Assembly: GCF_003290025.1 (NCBI RefSeq)
Contig: NZ_QNHG01000001.1
Span: forward strand, 966,067-1,030,066
DNA from: Pseudogemmobacter bohemicus
Lineage (GTDB): Bacteria > Pseudomonadota > Alphaproteobacteria > Rhodobacterales > Rhodobacteraceae
DNA length: 64,000 nucleotides
Direction: 5' to 3'
In this document: piece after piece, positions 42,928-49,806 of the stretch
How positions within the stretch are numbered: the stretch's first letter is position 1
How the letters are laid out: each line of letters begins with the position of its first letter
The notes under the pieces: model-generated
What the model was told of the DNA's origin: nothing
The model's input: only the letters and a program-made list of their open reading frames with translations
Database searches by the model: none
Position numbers and translations under genes: made by a program

Positions 42928-44775
42928 TTATGGATTGGTTTTCTCCAGCGCCTCCTGGGCGTTGATCCAGAGAGATTCGGCGCGGTCCAGCGCCTCCATC
43001 ACTTCGGCATATTTGCGGTTCCAGACGCCGAGGTCGCCCTTGCGGTCATCCTCATAAAGCGCCGGATCGGCGAGTTTGACCGCGAGTTTTGCGCGCATGT
43101 CCTCGATCTTTGCGACCCGCTCTTCGCATTTCCTCAGCTCGGCTTTGAGCGCAAGCACCTCTTCACGGCTGGCCTTTTTTACCACCGGTGCCGCTTTGGC
43201 GGGTCTGGTCGCCTCGTCCGGGGTCAGAAGCAGCCGGCGGTAATCCTCAAGATCGCCATTATAGGGCTCGACCGCGCCGCCTTTGACCAGCCAGAGCCGG
43301 TCGGCCACGAGGGAAAGCAGGTGCATGTCATGGCTGACAAGGATCACCGCGCCGGAATATTCGGTCAGCGCCTCGACCAGCGCCTCGCGGCTTTCGATGT
43401 CGAGATGGTTGGTCGGCTCGTCGAGGATCAGCATATGCGGCGCATCAATGGTCGCCAGCAGCAGCGAAAGCCGCGCCTTTTGCCCGCCCGAAAGCCGCCC
43501 TACTGCCGTTTCCGCCTGATCGGCGCCAAGGCCGAAACCGGCGAGACGGGCGCGCAGCTTCGCCTGATGCTCGGACGGGCGCAGGCGCTGGATATGCTGC
43601 AGCGGCGTCTCGTCGATATAAAGCTCATCGACCTGGTGTTGCGCGAAATAGCCGATCCTGAGTTTCGAGGATCGCGTGACGGTGCCGCCTGCCTCTTTCA
43701 GCTTGCCGGCAAGCAGTTTGGATAGCGTCGATTTGCCTTCGCCATTGCGGCCAAGGAGCGCGATGCGGTCATCCTGGTCGATCCGCAGCGACAGGCGTTT
43801 CAGGACCGGCGGCCCGTCATAGCCGACGGAAGCACCGTCGAGTGTCAGGATCGGCGGCGAGAGTTCTTCCGGCTCGGGGAAGGTGAAGACGACCCGCGCC
43901 GCATCTTCCGGCGCGGTGATGGTGGTCATCTTTTCCAGCATCTTGACGCGGCTTTGCGCCTGGGTGGCTTTCGACGCCTTGGCCTTGAAGCGGTCGACGA
44001 AGCTTTGCAGATGGGCGCGGCGGGCTTCCTGCTTCTTGGCCTCGGCGGCCTGTAGGGCGCGGCGCTCTGCCATCTGGCGGGCGAACTGGTCATAGCCACC
44101 CTGCCAGTAGGTCAGTTTCCGGTTGTCGAGATGCAGGATGCCCTGGACCGCGCGGTTGAGAAGGCCTCGGTCATGCGAGATGATGATGACGGTATGAGGG
44201 TATTTCTGAAGGTAAGCCTCCAGCCAGAGCGCGCCTTCGAGGTCGAGATAGTTGGTCGGCTCGTCGAGGAGCAAAAGGTCGGGCTGTGCAAAGAGGACGC
44301 CCGCGAGGGCCACGCGCATCCGCCAGCCGCCCGAAAAGGCCGAGCAGGGCATAAGCTGCTGATCTGCATCAAAGCCGAGGCCTTTCAGGATCGACGAGGC
44401 GCGCCCTTCGGCAGACCAGGCGTCGATATCGCTGAGCCGCGACTGGATTTCGGCGATGCGGGCCGGGTCGGTGGCGGTCTCGGATTCCGCGATCAGGCTG
44501 GCGCGTTCGGTATCGGCCTCCAGCACGGTATCGAGAAGCGAGGTTTCCGAGGAGGGAACCTCTTGCGCGACGCCGCCGATTTTGGCGCGGCTGGGCAGGC
44601 TGATCTCGCCGCCCTCCAGAGCGAGCTGCCCCCTGATCAGGCGGAAGAGGGTGGTCTTGCCGGCGCCGTTCCTGCCGACAAGGCCGACCTTATGGCCGGT
44701 GGGAATGGTGGCGGAAGCGCCCTCAAAGAGGGGGCGGCCTTCGACGGAATAGGTGATGTCAGAGATGCGCAGCAT
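42928..44775 (-). CDS. ABC-F family ATPase
   Basis: 615 residues with two ABC domains and no membrane segments. Walker A motifs are VGRNGAGKTTLFRL and LGRNGEGKSTLSKL, signatures FSGGWRMRVAL and LSGGQKARLSLL, each followed by LLLDEPTNYLD or LILDEPTNHLD. A linker of ~80 residues and a coiled C-terminal domain (LKAELRKCEERVAKIEDMRA) place it with the Uup/YheS group. ABC-F proteins act on the ribosome. There is no sign of a resistance-type subclass. Confidence 0.92.
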   Translation of the reverse strand: MLRISDITYSVEGRPLFEGASATIPTGHKVGLVGRNGAGKTTLFRLIRGQLALEGGEISLPSRAKIGGVAQEVPSSETSLLDTVLEADTERASLIAESETATDPARIAEIQSRLSDIDAWSAEGRASSILKGLGFDADQQLMPCSAFSGGWRMRVALAGVLFAQPDLLLLDEPTNYLDLEGALWLEAYLQKYPHTVIIISHDRGLLNRAVQGILHLDNRKLTYWQGGYDQFARQMAERRALQAAEAKKQEARRAHLQSFVDRFKAKASKATQAQSRVKMLEKMTTITAPEDAARVVFTFPEPEELSPPILTLDGASVGYDGPPVLKRLSLRIDQDDRIALLGRNGEGKSTLSKLLAGKLKEAGGTVTRSSKLRIGYFAQHQVDELYIDETPLQHIQRLRPSEHQAKLRARLAGFGLGADQAETAVGRLSGGQKARLSLLLATIDAPHMLILDEPTNHLDIESREALVEALTEYSGAVILVSHDMHLLSLVADRLWLVKGGAVEPYNGDLEDYRRLLLTPDEATRPAKAAPVVKKASREEVLALKAELRKCEERVAKIEDMRAKLAVKLADPALYEDDRKGDLGVWNRKYAEVMEALDRAESLWINAQEALEKTNP

Positions 44776-44841
44776 GGGGCACGCCTTGCCAGTGCCGGCG
44801 CCTCAGGTCAACGGGGATCATGCGCAAGACCGGGGAGGAAG

Positions 44842-44921
44842 CCCGCGCTTTTGGCCCATAGCCGCGTTGCGGCTCCGGTCCAAAAGGCGCGGGCGGGGGC
44901 GGGCCTGCTGCGCAGGCCCGC
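44842..44921. repeat. Nested hairpins downstream of ilvN
   Basis: CCCGCGCTTTTGG at 44842-44854 pairs with CCAAAAGGCGCGGG at 44880-44893 with one bulge. It encloses AGCCGC-GTT-GCGGCT at 44860-44874. A second perfect stem GCGGGCCTGC/GCAGGCCCGC follows at 44899-44921. It could end ilvIN transcription, and looks like an intergenic repeat of the genus. Confidence 0.7.
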
Positions 44922-44964
44922 GGTTGCTTTGTATGGCCGCCGGGCCGAGCCGCAGCAGCCAGGG

Positions 44965-45525
44965 TCAGAAGCCGCGCGACAGGGCTGCGACGCCGGTGCG
45001 GGCGATTTCCTTCAGTCCTAGTGGGCGCATCAGATCAGCGAAAGCGTCGATCTTGTCGGGGGTGCCGGTGAGTTCAAAAATGAAGCTCTCAAGGCTGGTA
45101 TCGACCACTTTGGCGCGGAAGATCTCGCACAGCCGCAATGCCTCGATCCGCTGATCGCCCTTGCCGACGACTTTGAACAGCGCGAGTTCGCGTTGCACGC
45201 TCGGTCCTTCGGCGGTCAGGTCATGCACGGCATGAACCGGCACCATGCGCGAGAGCTGCGCCTCGATCTGGTCGATCACCGCCGGTGTCCCGCGCGTTAC
45301 CACAGTGATTCTGGAACGGTGGCCGGTATGATCGACCTCGGCCACAGTCAGGCTGTCGATATTATAGCCGCGACCGGAAAACAGCCCAATGACGCGCGCC
45401 AGCACACCAGGCTCGTTCTCGACGATCACCGCCAGCGTATGGCTGGCCTCCACCTCGGAATGATGGTCACGAAGGTCATAGGCGGAATGGCTCGTCGAGC
45501 CCTTTTTGATCTTAAGCGCAGACAT
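44965..45525 (-). CDS. ilvN: Acetolactate synthase small subunit
   Basis: 186 residues from ATG 45525, six bases after AAAGGG; a frame from 45540 starts upstream of that site. The ACT domain HTLAVIVENEPGVLARVIGL, GYNIDSLTVAEVD and a second regulatory domain follow. It gives valine feedback control to the catalytic subunit encoded just upstream. It is the second gene of the ilv operon, 64 bp after ilvI. Confidence 0.95.
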   Translation of the reverse strand: MSALKIKKGSTSHSAYDLRDHHSEVEASHTLAVIVENEPGVLARVIGLFSGRGYNIDSLTVAEVDHTGHRSRITVVTRGTPAVIDQIEAQLSRMVPVHAVHDLTAEGPSVQRELALFKVVGKGDQRIEALRLCEIFRAKVVDTSLESFIFELTGTPDKIDAFADLMRPLGLKEIARTGVAALSRGF

Positions 45526-45547
45526 TGGCTGCCCTTTCATCTGTCTC

Positions 45548-45583
45548 TAAATATCCCGGGGGTCCGGGGGCAGGGCCCCCGGC
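45548..45583. repeat. Dispersed palindromic repeat, CCGGGGGC type
   Basis: CTAAATATCCCGGGGGTC-like lead-in (TAAATATCCCGGGGGT) then CCGGGGGC-AGG-GCCCCCGG. It is the partner of 32621-32656, inside the ilvI-ilvN gap. Confidence 0.75.
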
Positions 45584-45589
45584 ACGGTG

Positions 45590-47338
45590 TCACACCAAAA
45601 CAGCGCCCGATTTGAACGCATCCGCATCGGCCGAAAGCAGCATCTCATTATGCGGCTTTCCGCTCGGGATCATCGGGAAGCAGTTCTCATGCTTCTCGAT
45701 CAGGCAATCAAAGATCACCGGCCCGTCATAGCGGATCATCTCCATGATCGCATCATCGAGATCCCCGGGATCCGAGACCTTCAGACCCTTGCAGCCAAAG
45801 GCCTCGGCCAGTTTCACGAAATCGGGCAGGCTTTCGGACCAGCTGTGCGAATAGCGTTCGCCATGCAGCAGCTCCTGCCACTGGCGCACCATGCCAAGCC
45901 GTTCATTGTTCATAATGAACTGCTTGACAGGCGCGCGGAACTGCATCGCCGTCCCCATCTCCTGCATGTTCATCAGCCAGGAGGCCTCACCGGCAACGTT
46001 GATCACCAGCGCTTCGGGATGGGCCACCTGCACACCGATACTGGCCGGGATGCCATATCCCATCGTTCCAAGGCCGCCAGAGGTCATCCAGCGGTTCGGC
46101 TCTTCAAATCCAAGGAACTGCGCCGCCCACATCTGGTGCTGGCCGACCTCGGTGGTGATATAGCGATCCATGCCTTTGGTCAGCGCTTCGAGACGCTGCA
46201 AGGCATATTGCGGTTTGATGGTCTTTTCCGACGGCGTGTAAGAGAGGCAGTTCACCGCCCGCCATTCATTGATCTGTTTCCACCACTTCGCGAGGCCGTC
46301 CTTATTGACCTTGCGCCCGCGCGCCTTCCAGATCTTCAGCGCATCTTCCAGAATATGGCCGACATCACCCAGGATCGGCACATCGACCCGGATCACCTTG
46401 TTGATCGAGGAGGGGTCAATATCAATATGCACCTTCTTCGATTTCGGCGAGAAATCGGCGACACGGCCGGTGATCCGGTCATCGAAACGGGCACCGACAT
46501 TGATCATCAGATCGCAGCCATGCATCGCCAGATTGGCCTCATAAAGACCATGCATCCCCAGCATCCCGAGCCAGGCCTTGCCACTGGCCGGGTAGGCGCC
46601 CAGCCCCATCAGGGTCGAGGTGATCGGGAAGCCGGTGGCCTCGACAAACTCACGCAGCAACTGGCTGGCGCCCTTGCCGGAATTGATCACGCCGCCGCCG
46701 GTGTAGAACAAGGGCCGCTCGGCGGTTTCCATGAGTTCCACCATCCGGGTGATGGCCTCGGTATCCCCCTTCACCCGCGGCTGGTAATGCGAGCCCCTGG
46801 CCTTTTCAGGCGCGGTATAGGGGCCGGTGGCAAACTGCACATCCTTGGGGATGTCCACGAGCACCGGGCCGGGGCGGCCGGATTTCGCGACATGAAACGC
46901 CTGGTGAATGGTGTCCGAGAGCTTTTCGGTCTCTTTCACCAGCCAGTTCATCTTGGTGCAGGGCCGGGTGATGCCGACGGTATCGGCCTCCTGGAAGCCA
47001 TCGGTCCCGATCATAAAGGTCGGCACCTGTCCCGAAAGCACGATGATCGGGATCGAATCCATCAGCGCATCGGTCAGGCCCGTCACCGCATTGGTCGCGC
47101 CCGGGCCGGATGTCACCAGCGCCACGCCCACCTTCCCGGTCGAGCGCGCATAGCCCTCGGCCATATGGACCGCGCCCTGTTCGTGACGGACAAGGATGTG
47201 GCGGATGTCGTTTTGCTGGAAGATCTCGTCATAGATCGGAAGCACCGCGCCGCCCGGATAGCCGAACACCACCTCGACGCCCTGATCCTTCAGCGCCTGC
47301 ACCACCATCTTCGCGCCGGTCATCACCTTTGCCGTCAT
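45590..47338 (-). CDS. ilvI: Acetolactate synthase large subunit
   Basis: 582 residues from ATG 47338. A ThDP-dependent enzyme making acetolactate or acetohydroxybutyrate for valine, leucine and isoleucine. VEVVFGYPGGAVLPIYDEIF, RHEQGAVHMAEGYARSTGKV and the ThDP region GEASWLMNMQEMGTAMQF...MNNERLGMVRQWQ are clear. The cofactor motif is GEAS where many bacteria have GDGS, as I recall for related alphaproteobacteria. Expression is controlled by the leader attenuator between 47381 and 47565. Confidence 0.95.
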   Translation of the reverse strand: MTAKVMTGAKMVVQALKDQGVEVVFGYPGGAVLPIYDEIFQQNDIRHILVRHEQGAVHMAEGYARSTGKVGVALVTSGPGATNAVTGLTDALMDSIPIIVLSGQVPTFMIGTDGFQEADTVGITRPCTKMNWLVKETEKLSDTIHQAFHVAKSGRPGPVLVDIPKDVQFATGPYTAPEKARGSHYQPRVKGDTEAITRMVELMETAERPLFYTGGGVINSGKGASQLLREFVEATGFPITSTLMGLGAYPASGKAWLGMLGMHGLYEANLAMHGCDLMINVGARFDDRITGRVADFSPKSKKVHIDIDPSSINKVIRVDVPILGDVGHILEDALKIWKARGRKVNKDGLAKWWKQINEWRAVNCLSYTPSEKTIKPQYALQRLEALTKGMDRYITTEVGQHQMWAAQFLGFEEPNRWMTSGGLGTMGYGIPASIGVQVAHPEALVINVAGEASWLMNMQEMGTAMQFRAPVKQFIMNNERLGMVRQWQELLHGERYSHSWSESLPDFVKLAEAFGCKGLKVSDPGDLDDAIMEMIRYDGPVIFDCLIEKHENCFPMIPSGKPHNEMLLSADADAFKSGAVLV

Positions 47339-47380
47339 CGCTTCACCGTCTTCCTCTCGCCGGACCATTACCGGCCATTC

Positions 47381-47416
47381 AAAAATCAAAAAGCCCCCGA
47401 GGGTCGATCCGGGGGC
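47381..47416 (-). terminator. Attenuator terminator before ilvI
   Basis: On the minus strand GCCCCCG, 10-nt loop, CGGGGGC, then TTTTTGATTTTT, ending about 43 bp before the ilvI ATG. Its 5' arm directly abuts the 3' arm of a competing antiterminator stem. Confidence 0.88.
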
Positions 47417-47458
47417 GCATGGGAGACCATTATGGCAACCGTTACCGGCCCATGCGCC
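47414..47458 (-). promoter_or_regulatory. Antiterminator stem of the ilv attenuator
   Basis: GGCGCATGGG (47449-47458) pairs perfectly with CCCATGCGCC (47414-47423). The second arm shares bases with the start of the terminator stem, so the two structures exclude each other. The first arm overlaps the end of the leader ORF and is free only when the ribosome stalls earlier. Confidence 0.82.
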
Positions 47459-47489
47459 TGTCCCCAATGACTACAAGAAGCTTGTCCAT
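47442..47489 (-). CDS. ilv leader peptide
   Basis: A 15-residue ORF, MDKLLVVIGDRRMGR. AGGAG lies six bases before the ATG. Residues 4-8 are Leu-Leu-Val-Val-Ile, the products of the pathway served by ilvIN. Stalling there under amino-acid shortage would expose the antiterminator; full translation to the TAA would cover it and allow termination. The position between the promoter and terminator is that of classical ribosome-mediated attenuation. Confidence 0.88.
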   Translation of the reverse strand: MDKLLVVIGDRRMGR

Positions 47490-47536
47490 CTGCGTCTCCT
47501 GCTGCGCGAAACCCTGGCTCCGCGCGATCTGGCGGG

Positions 47537-47565
47537 AAACTAGGCAAGCGGTGAAGGAGCGTCAA
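47537..47565 (-). promoter_or_regulatory. Promoter of the ilv leader and ilvIN
   Basis: TTGACG (47560-47565), 17-bp spacer, TAGTTT (47537-47542). The predicted transcript start is about 40 nt before the leader ATG. Confidence 0.75.
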
Positions 47566-47697
47566 CCGTAAATCGGCACGGAATCTGTCCGGAATGGCAT
47601 GAAAATCGTAATTTTCTTTCAATGGGTGGTGGGTTCTCGCAATTATCCGGATTCCCGGCTGCGAATCTGAGGCCGCAGCGCGGGTTCCGGGCGTCGG

Positions 47698-47732
47698 ATG
47701 CCTCCGGCGGGAGTATTTTCGTCAAGAGGAAA
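47698..47732. repeat. Dispersed repeat, CCTCCGGCGGGAGTATTT type
   Basis: GATGCCTCCGGCGGGAGTA then TTTTCGTCAAGAGGAAA. It faces a reverse copy 54 bp away, so the pair forms a large inverted repeat. Confidence 0.85.
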
Positions 47733-47785
47733 TACCTGTCATTTGCCAGATCGCCGGCGGTTCTGTTTCAGAACGCGGCACGCTG

Positions 47786-47820
47786 TTCCCCTGACAGAAA
47801 TACTCCCGCCGGAGGCATCC
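47786..47820. repeat. Dispersed repeat, reverse copy
   Basis: The reverse complement reads GGATGCCTCCGGCGGGAG, TATTTCTGTCAGGGGAA. It lies 28 bp from the bpt stop. Confidence 0.85.
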
Positions 47821-47847
47821 TGCGCTGGCGGCAGGAGCAAGATCGGA

Positions 47848-48693
47848 TCAGGAGCCCCGCGCTTCCGGCAGGCTGATCTTTGCCACCTGTTCGGCGATCG
47901 GATCGACCGAGAGCGGATGCAGCTCGGCCCGGTGATCCGCCGGGTTTCCCAGCGGCACCCATTCTCCGCCCTTGAAGATCTCCAGCGCGTCATAACCGGC
48001 TTTATAGCCCATCTTGCGGCTGCCCGGCACCCAATAGCCGAGATAGACATAGGGCAAACCCGCCTCGCGGGCGATCTCGACATGGTCGAGGATGATATAA
48101 CTGCCCAGCGAGCGGGCGGTCATATCGGGGTCATAGAAAGAATAGACCATCGAGAGACCGTCATCGAAGACATCGGTCAGGCAAACGGCGGTCAGCCGGC
48201 CTTCTCGATCCGGTCTGTCACCGGTGAGGTCATCGCCGGGGCGGGTATATTCGATCACGCGCGAACGGATGGGGGTCTCCTCGATCATCGCGGCGAATTC
48301 GAAAATATCCATATCCGCCATACCGCCATCGGCGTGACGGGTATCGAGATAGCGGCGGAACAGCTGGAACTGGTCTTCGGTTGCCCAGGGGCTGGTCGCG
48401 CTGCGGGTCAGGTCCTCGTTCTTTTTCAGGATCCGTTTCTGCGTGCGCGACGGCGTGAAATCCGCAACCCGGATCCGCGCCGAGAGGCAGGCCGAACATT
48501 CCGCGCAGGAGGGCCGGTACAGCACATTCTGGCTGCGGCGAAATCCCTGTTTCGACAGCGCGTCATTCAGCCTTTGCGCATGTTCACCCTGCAAGGCCGT
48601 GAAGAGCTTACGCTCCATCCGCCCGTCCAGATAGGGGCAGGGCTGGGGCGCGGTCACATAGAATTGCGGGGCGATGGGAAGGGTGTGGCGCAT
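47848..48693 (-). CDS. bpt: Aminoacyl-protein transferase of the N-degron pathway
   Basis: 281 residues from ATG 48693 ([20 protein letters not shown]). An N-terminal ATE domain with [16 protein letters not shown] and the [18 protein letters not shown] cysteines is followed by the C-terminal acetyltransferase-like domain ([40 protein letters not shown]). Bpt-type enzymes add leucine to N-terminal Asp/Glu or oxidised residues to mark proteins for ClpS/ClpAP. The frame that opens at 48825 includes an unlikely Pro/Lys-rich lead. Confidence 0.92.
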   Translation of the reverse strand: MRHTLPIAPQFYVTAPQPCPYLDGRMERKLFTALQGEHAQRLNDALSKQGFRRSQNVLYRPSCAECSACLSARIRVADFTPSRTQKRILKKNEDLTRSATSPWATEDQFQLFRRYLDTRHADGGMADMDIFEFAAMIEETPIRSRVIEYTRPGDDLTGDRPDREGRLTAVCLTDVFDDGLSMVYSFYDPDMTARSLGSYIILDHVEIAREAGLPYVYLGYWVPGSRKMGYKAGYDALEIFKGGEWVPLGNPADHRAELHPLSVDPIAEQVAKISLPEARGS

Positions 48694-49047
48694 CGGGACT
48701 GTCGGAAGGGCTTTTCGGTCGGCGGAACTCTGTCTCGGTTTTTTCGGTCTCGGCTGTTTGGCGCATGGCTGCCCGTCGGCTTTTGCGGCCAGACAGGGCC
48801 GGCATTGGTCAGGCGGGGCTGGCATCGGTCAGGAAAGACCCTAGCAAGGGCAAATCCATCCGACAACTGCGCAAATGTCACAAAAATGCGCCCCGGCTGC
48901 GGACCGGGGCGCTGATATTTCCGCAAGTTTATCCAAATGGCCGGGGCCAGAGATCTGGGGGCGGGGGCCTGGGGCCAGAGACCCGAGGCCAGAAGCCTGG
49001 GGGCGGGGTGCCGGGGCGGCACTCGTCCCGCCCCGGCGAAATGCGGG
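48694..49047. other. 354-bp gap between bpt and the DUF2852 gene
   Basis: No gene is supported. It holds a minus-strand terminator (48883-48912), the expected bpt promoter below it, and short imperfect GGCCAGAGACC/GGCCAGAAGCC repeats at 48945-49000. Confidence 0.55.
48883..48912 (-). terminator. Terminator downstream of the DUF2852 gene
   Basis: GCGCCCCGG, loop of 7, CCGGGGCGC, then ATTTTTG on the minus strand. Confidence 0.8.
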
Positions 49048-49557
49048 TCAGTATTCGCCGCGCCGCGACTGGTCGCCGGGCTCGGTGCCGGTTGCGGTTT
49101 CGGTGGCCGCGGTGGGCTCGGTTACAACCCGGGCGCGCTCGTCCATGAACCGGTCGAATTCCTGCTTGTCGCGCGCATCGCGCAGCCGCTGAAGGAAGGA
49201 TTCGAAGGCGCCCTGTTCCTCTTCCAGCCGACGGAGCGTCTCGTTGCGATAGCTGTCGAAGGCGGTATTGCCGGTGGCGCGAAAGCCTCTGTGATGGCCG
49301 CCGTGACGGCCAAAATCGTGGCGGGCGCCGCGCTCATGGCCGCGATTGCTGCAAGCGAAACCAAACATCTGTTTTCCCCATATCATCCAGGCCAGCAAAG
49401 CGAGGCCGAGCGGAAAGAAAATCACGAATCCCGCCACCATGGCGGCAATCCAGGCCCATTTCCCACGGGCGTCAAGCCAGGCGTCAGCCTGACGAAGCCG
49501 GTCGGTAAATCCGCGAAAGGCCATGCTGCCTGTGCGGGAACCAGCTGTGCTGTTCAT
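49048..49557 (-). CDS. DUF2852 membrane protein
   Basis: 169 residues from ATG 49557, with GGGAG ten bases upstream. One membrane segment at ~29-54 (WAWIAAMVAGFVIFFPLGLA) precedes a Gly/His/Arg-rich stretch (HERGARHDFGRHGGHHRG) and an acidic coiled-coil-like region (YRNETLRRLEEEQGAFESFL). This is the DUF2852 layout; function is unknown. Two similar palindromes lie 23 and 82 bp upstream of the start and may control it. Confidence 0.78.
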   Translation of the reverse strand: MNSTAGSRTGSMAFRGFTDRLRQADAWLDARGKWAWIAAMVAGFVIFFPLGLALLAWMIWGKQMFGFACSNRGHERGARHDFGRHGGHHRGFRATGNTAFDSYRNETLRRLEEEQGAFESFLQRLRDARDKQEFDRFMDERARVVTEPTAATETATGTEPGDQSRRGEY

Positions 49558-49579
49558 CTCGAGATCACTCCCTGTTGCT

Positions 49580-49598
49580 ATGTAAATACCGTTTACAT
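49580..49598. promoter_or_regulatory. Operator-like palindrome 1
   Basis: ATGTAAATACCGTTTACAT: 7-bp perfect arms with a 5-bp spacer, 23 bp before the DUF2852 start codon. Confidence 0.6.
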
Positions 49599-49638
49599 GA
49601 CGCAATGTGCGGTGGGGCGGGCGCTGTTTCAAGTGGAT

Positions 49639-49657
49639 ATGTGAATGATATTTACAT
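49639..49657. promoter_or_regulatory. Operator-like palindrome 2
   Basis: ATGTGAATGATATTTACAT: same layout as the palindrome at 49580-49598 with one arm mismatch, centres 59 bp apart. The pair suggests one dimeric regulator binding twice. Confidence 0.5.
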
Positions 49658-49806
49658 GCCCGGGCGCAGACGGATTCGGGTTCAGCGGGTTTCCGCCTGG
49701 GCAAAAGCCGCAAAGCCCCCGGTGAAACCGGGAAAACGGTGTTCAGGGCGCCGCCCGGCTGTCACAGGGAATTGACCCCCCCGACGCCGCGCCGCATTTT
49801 GCGCCC

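Noticed and set aside
45587-47470. A 627-codon open frame on the plus strand
   Set aside because: It is fully antisense to ilvI, which has unmistakable motifs, and is a GC-bias shadow.
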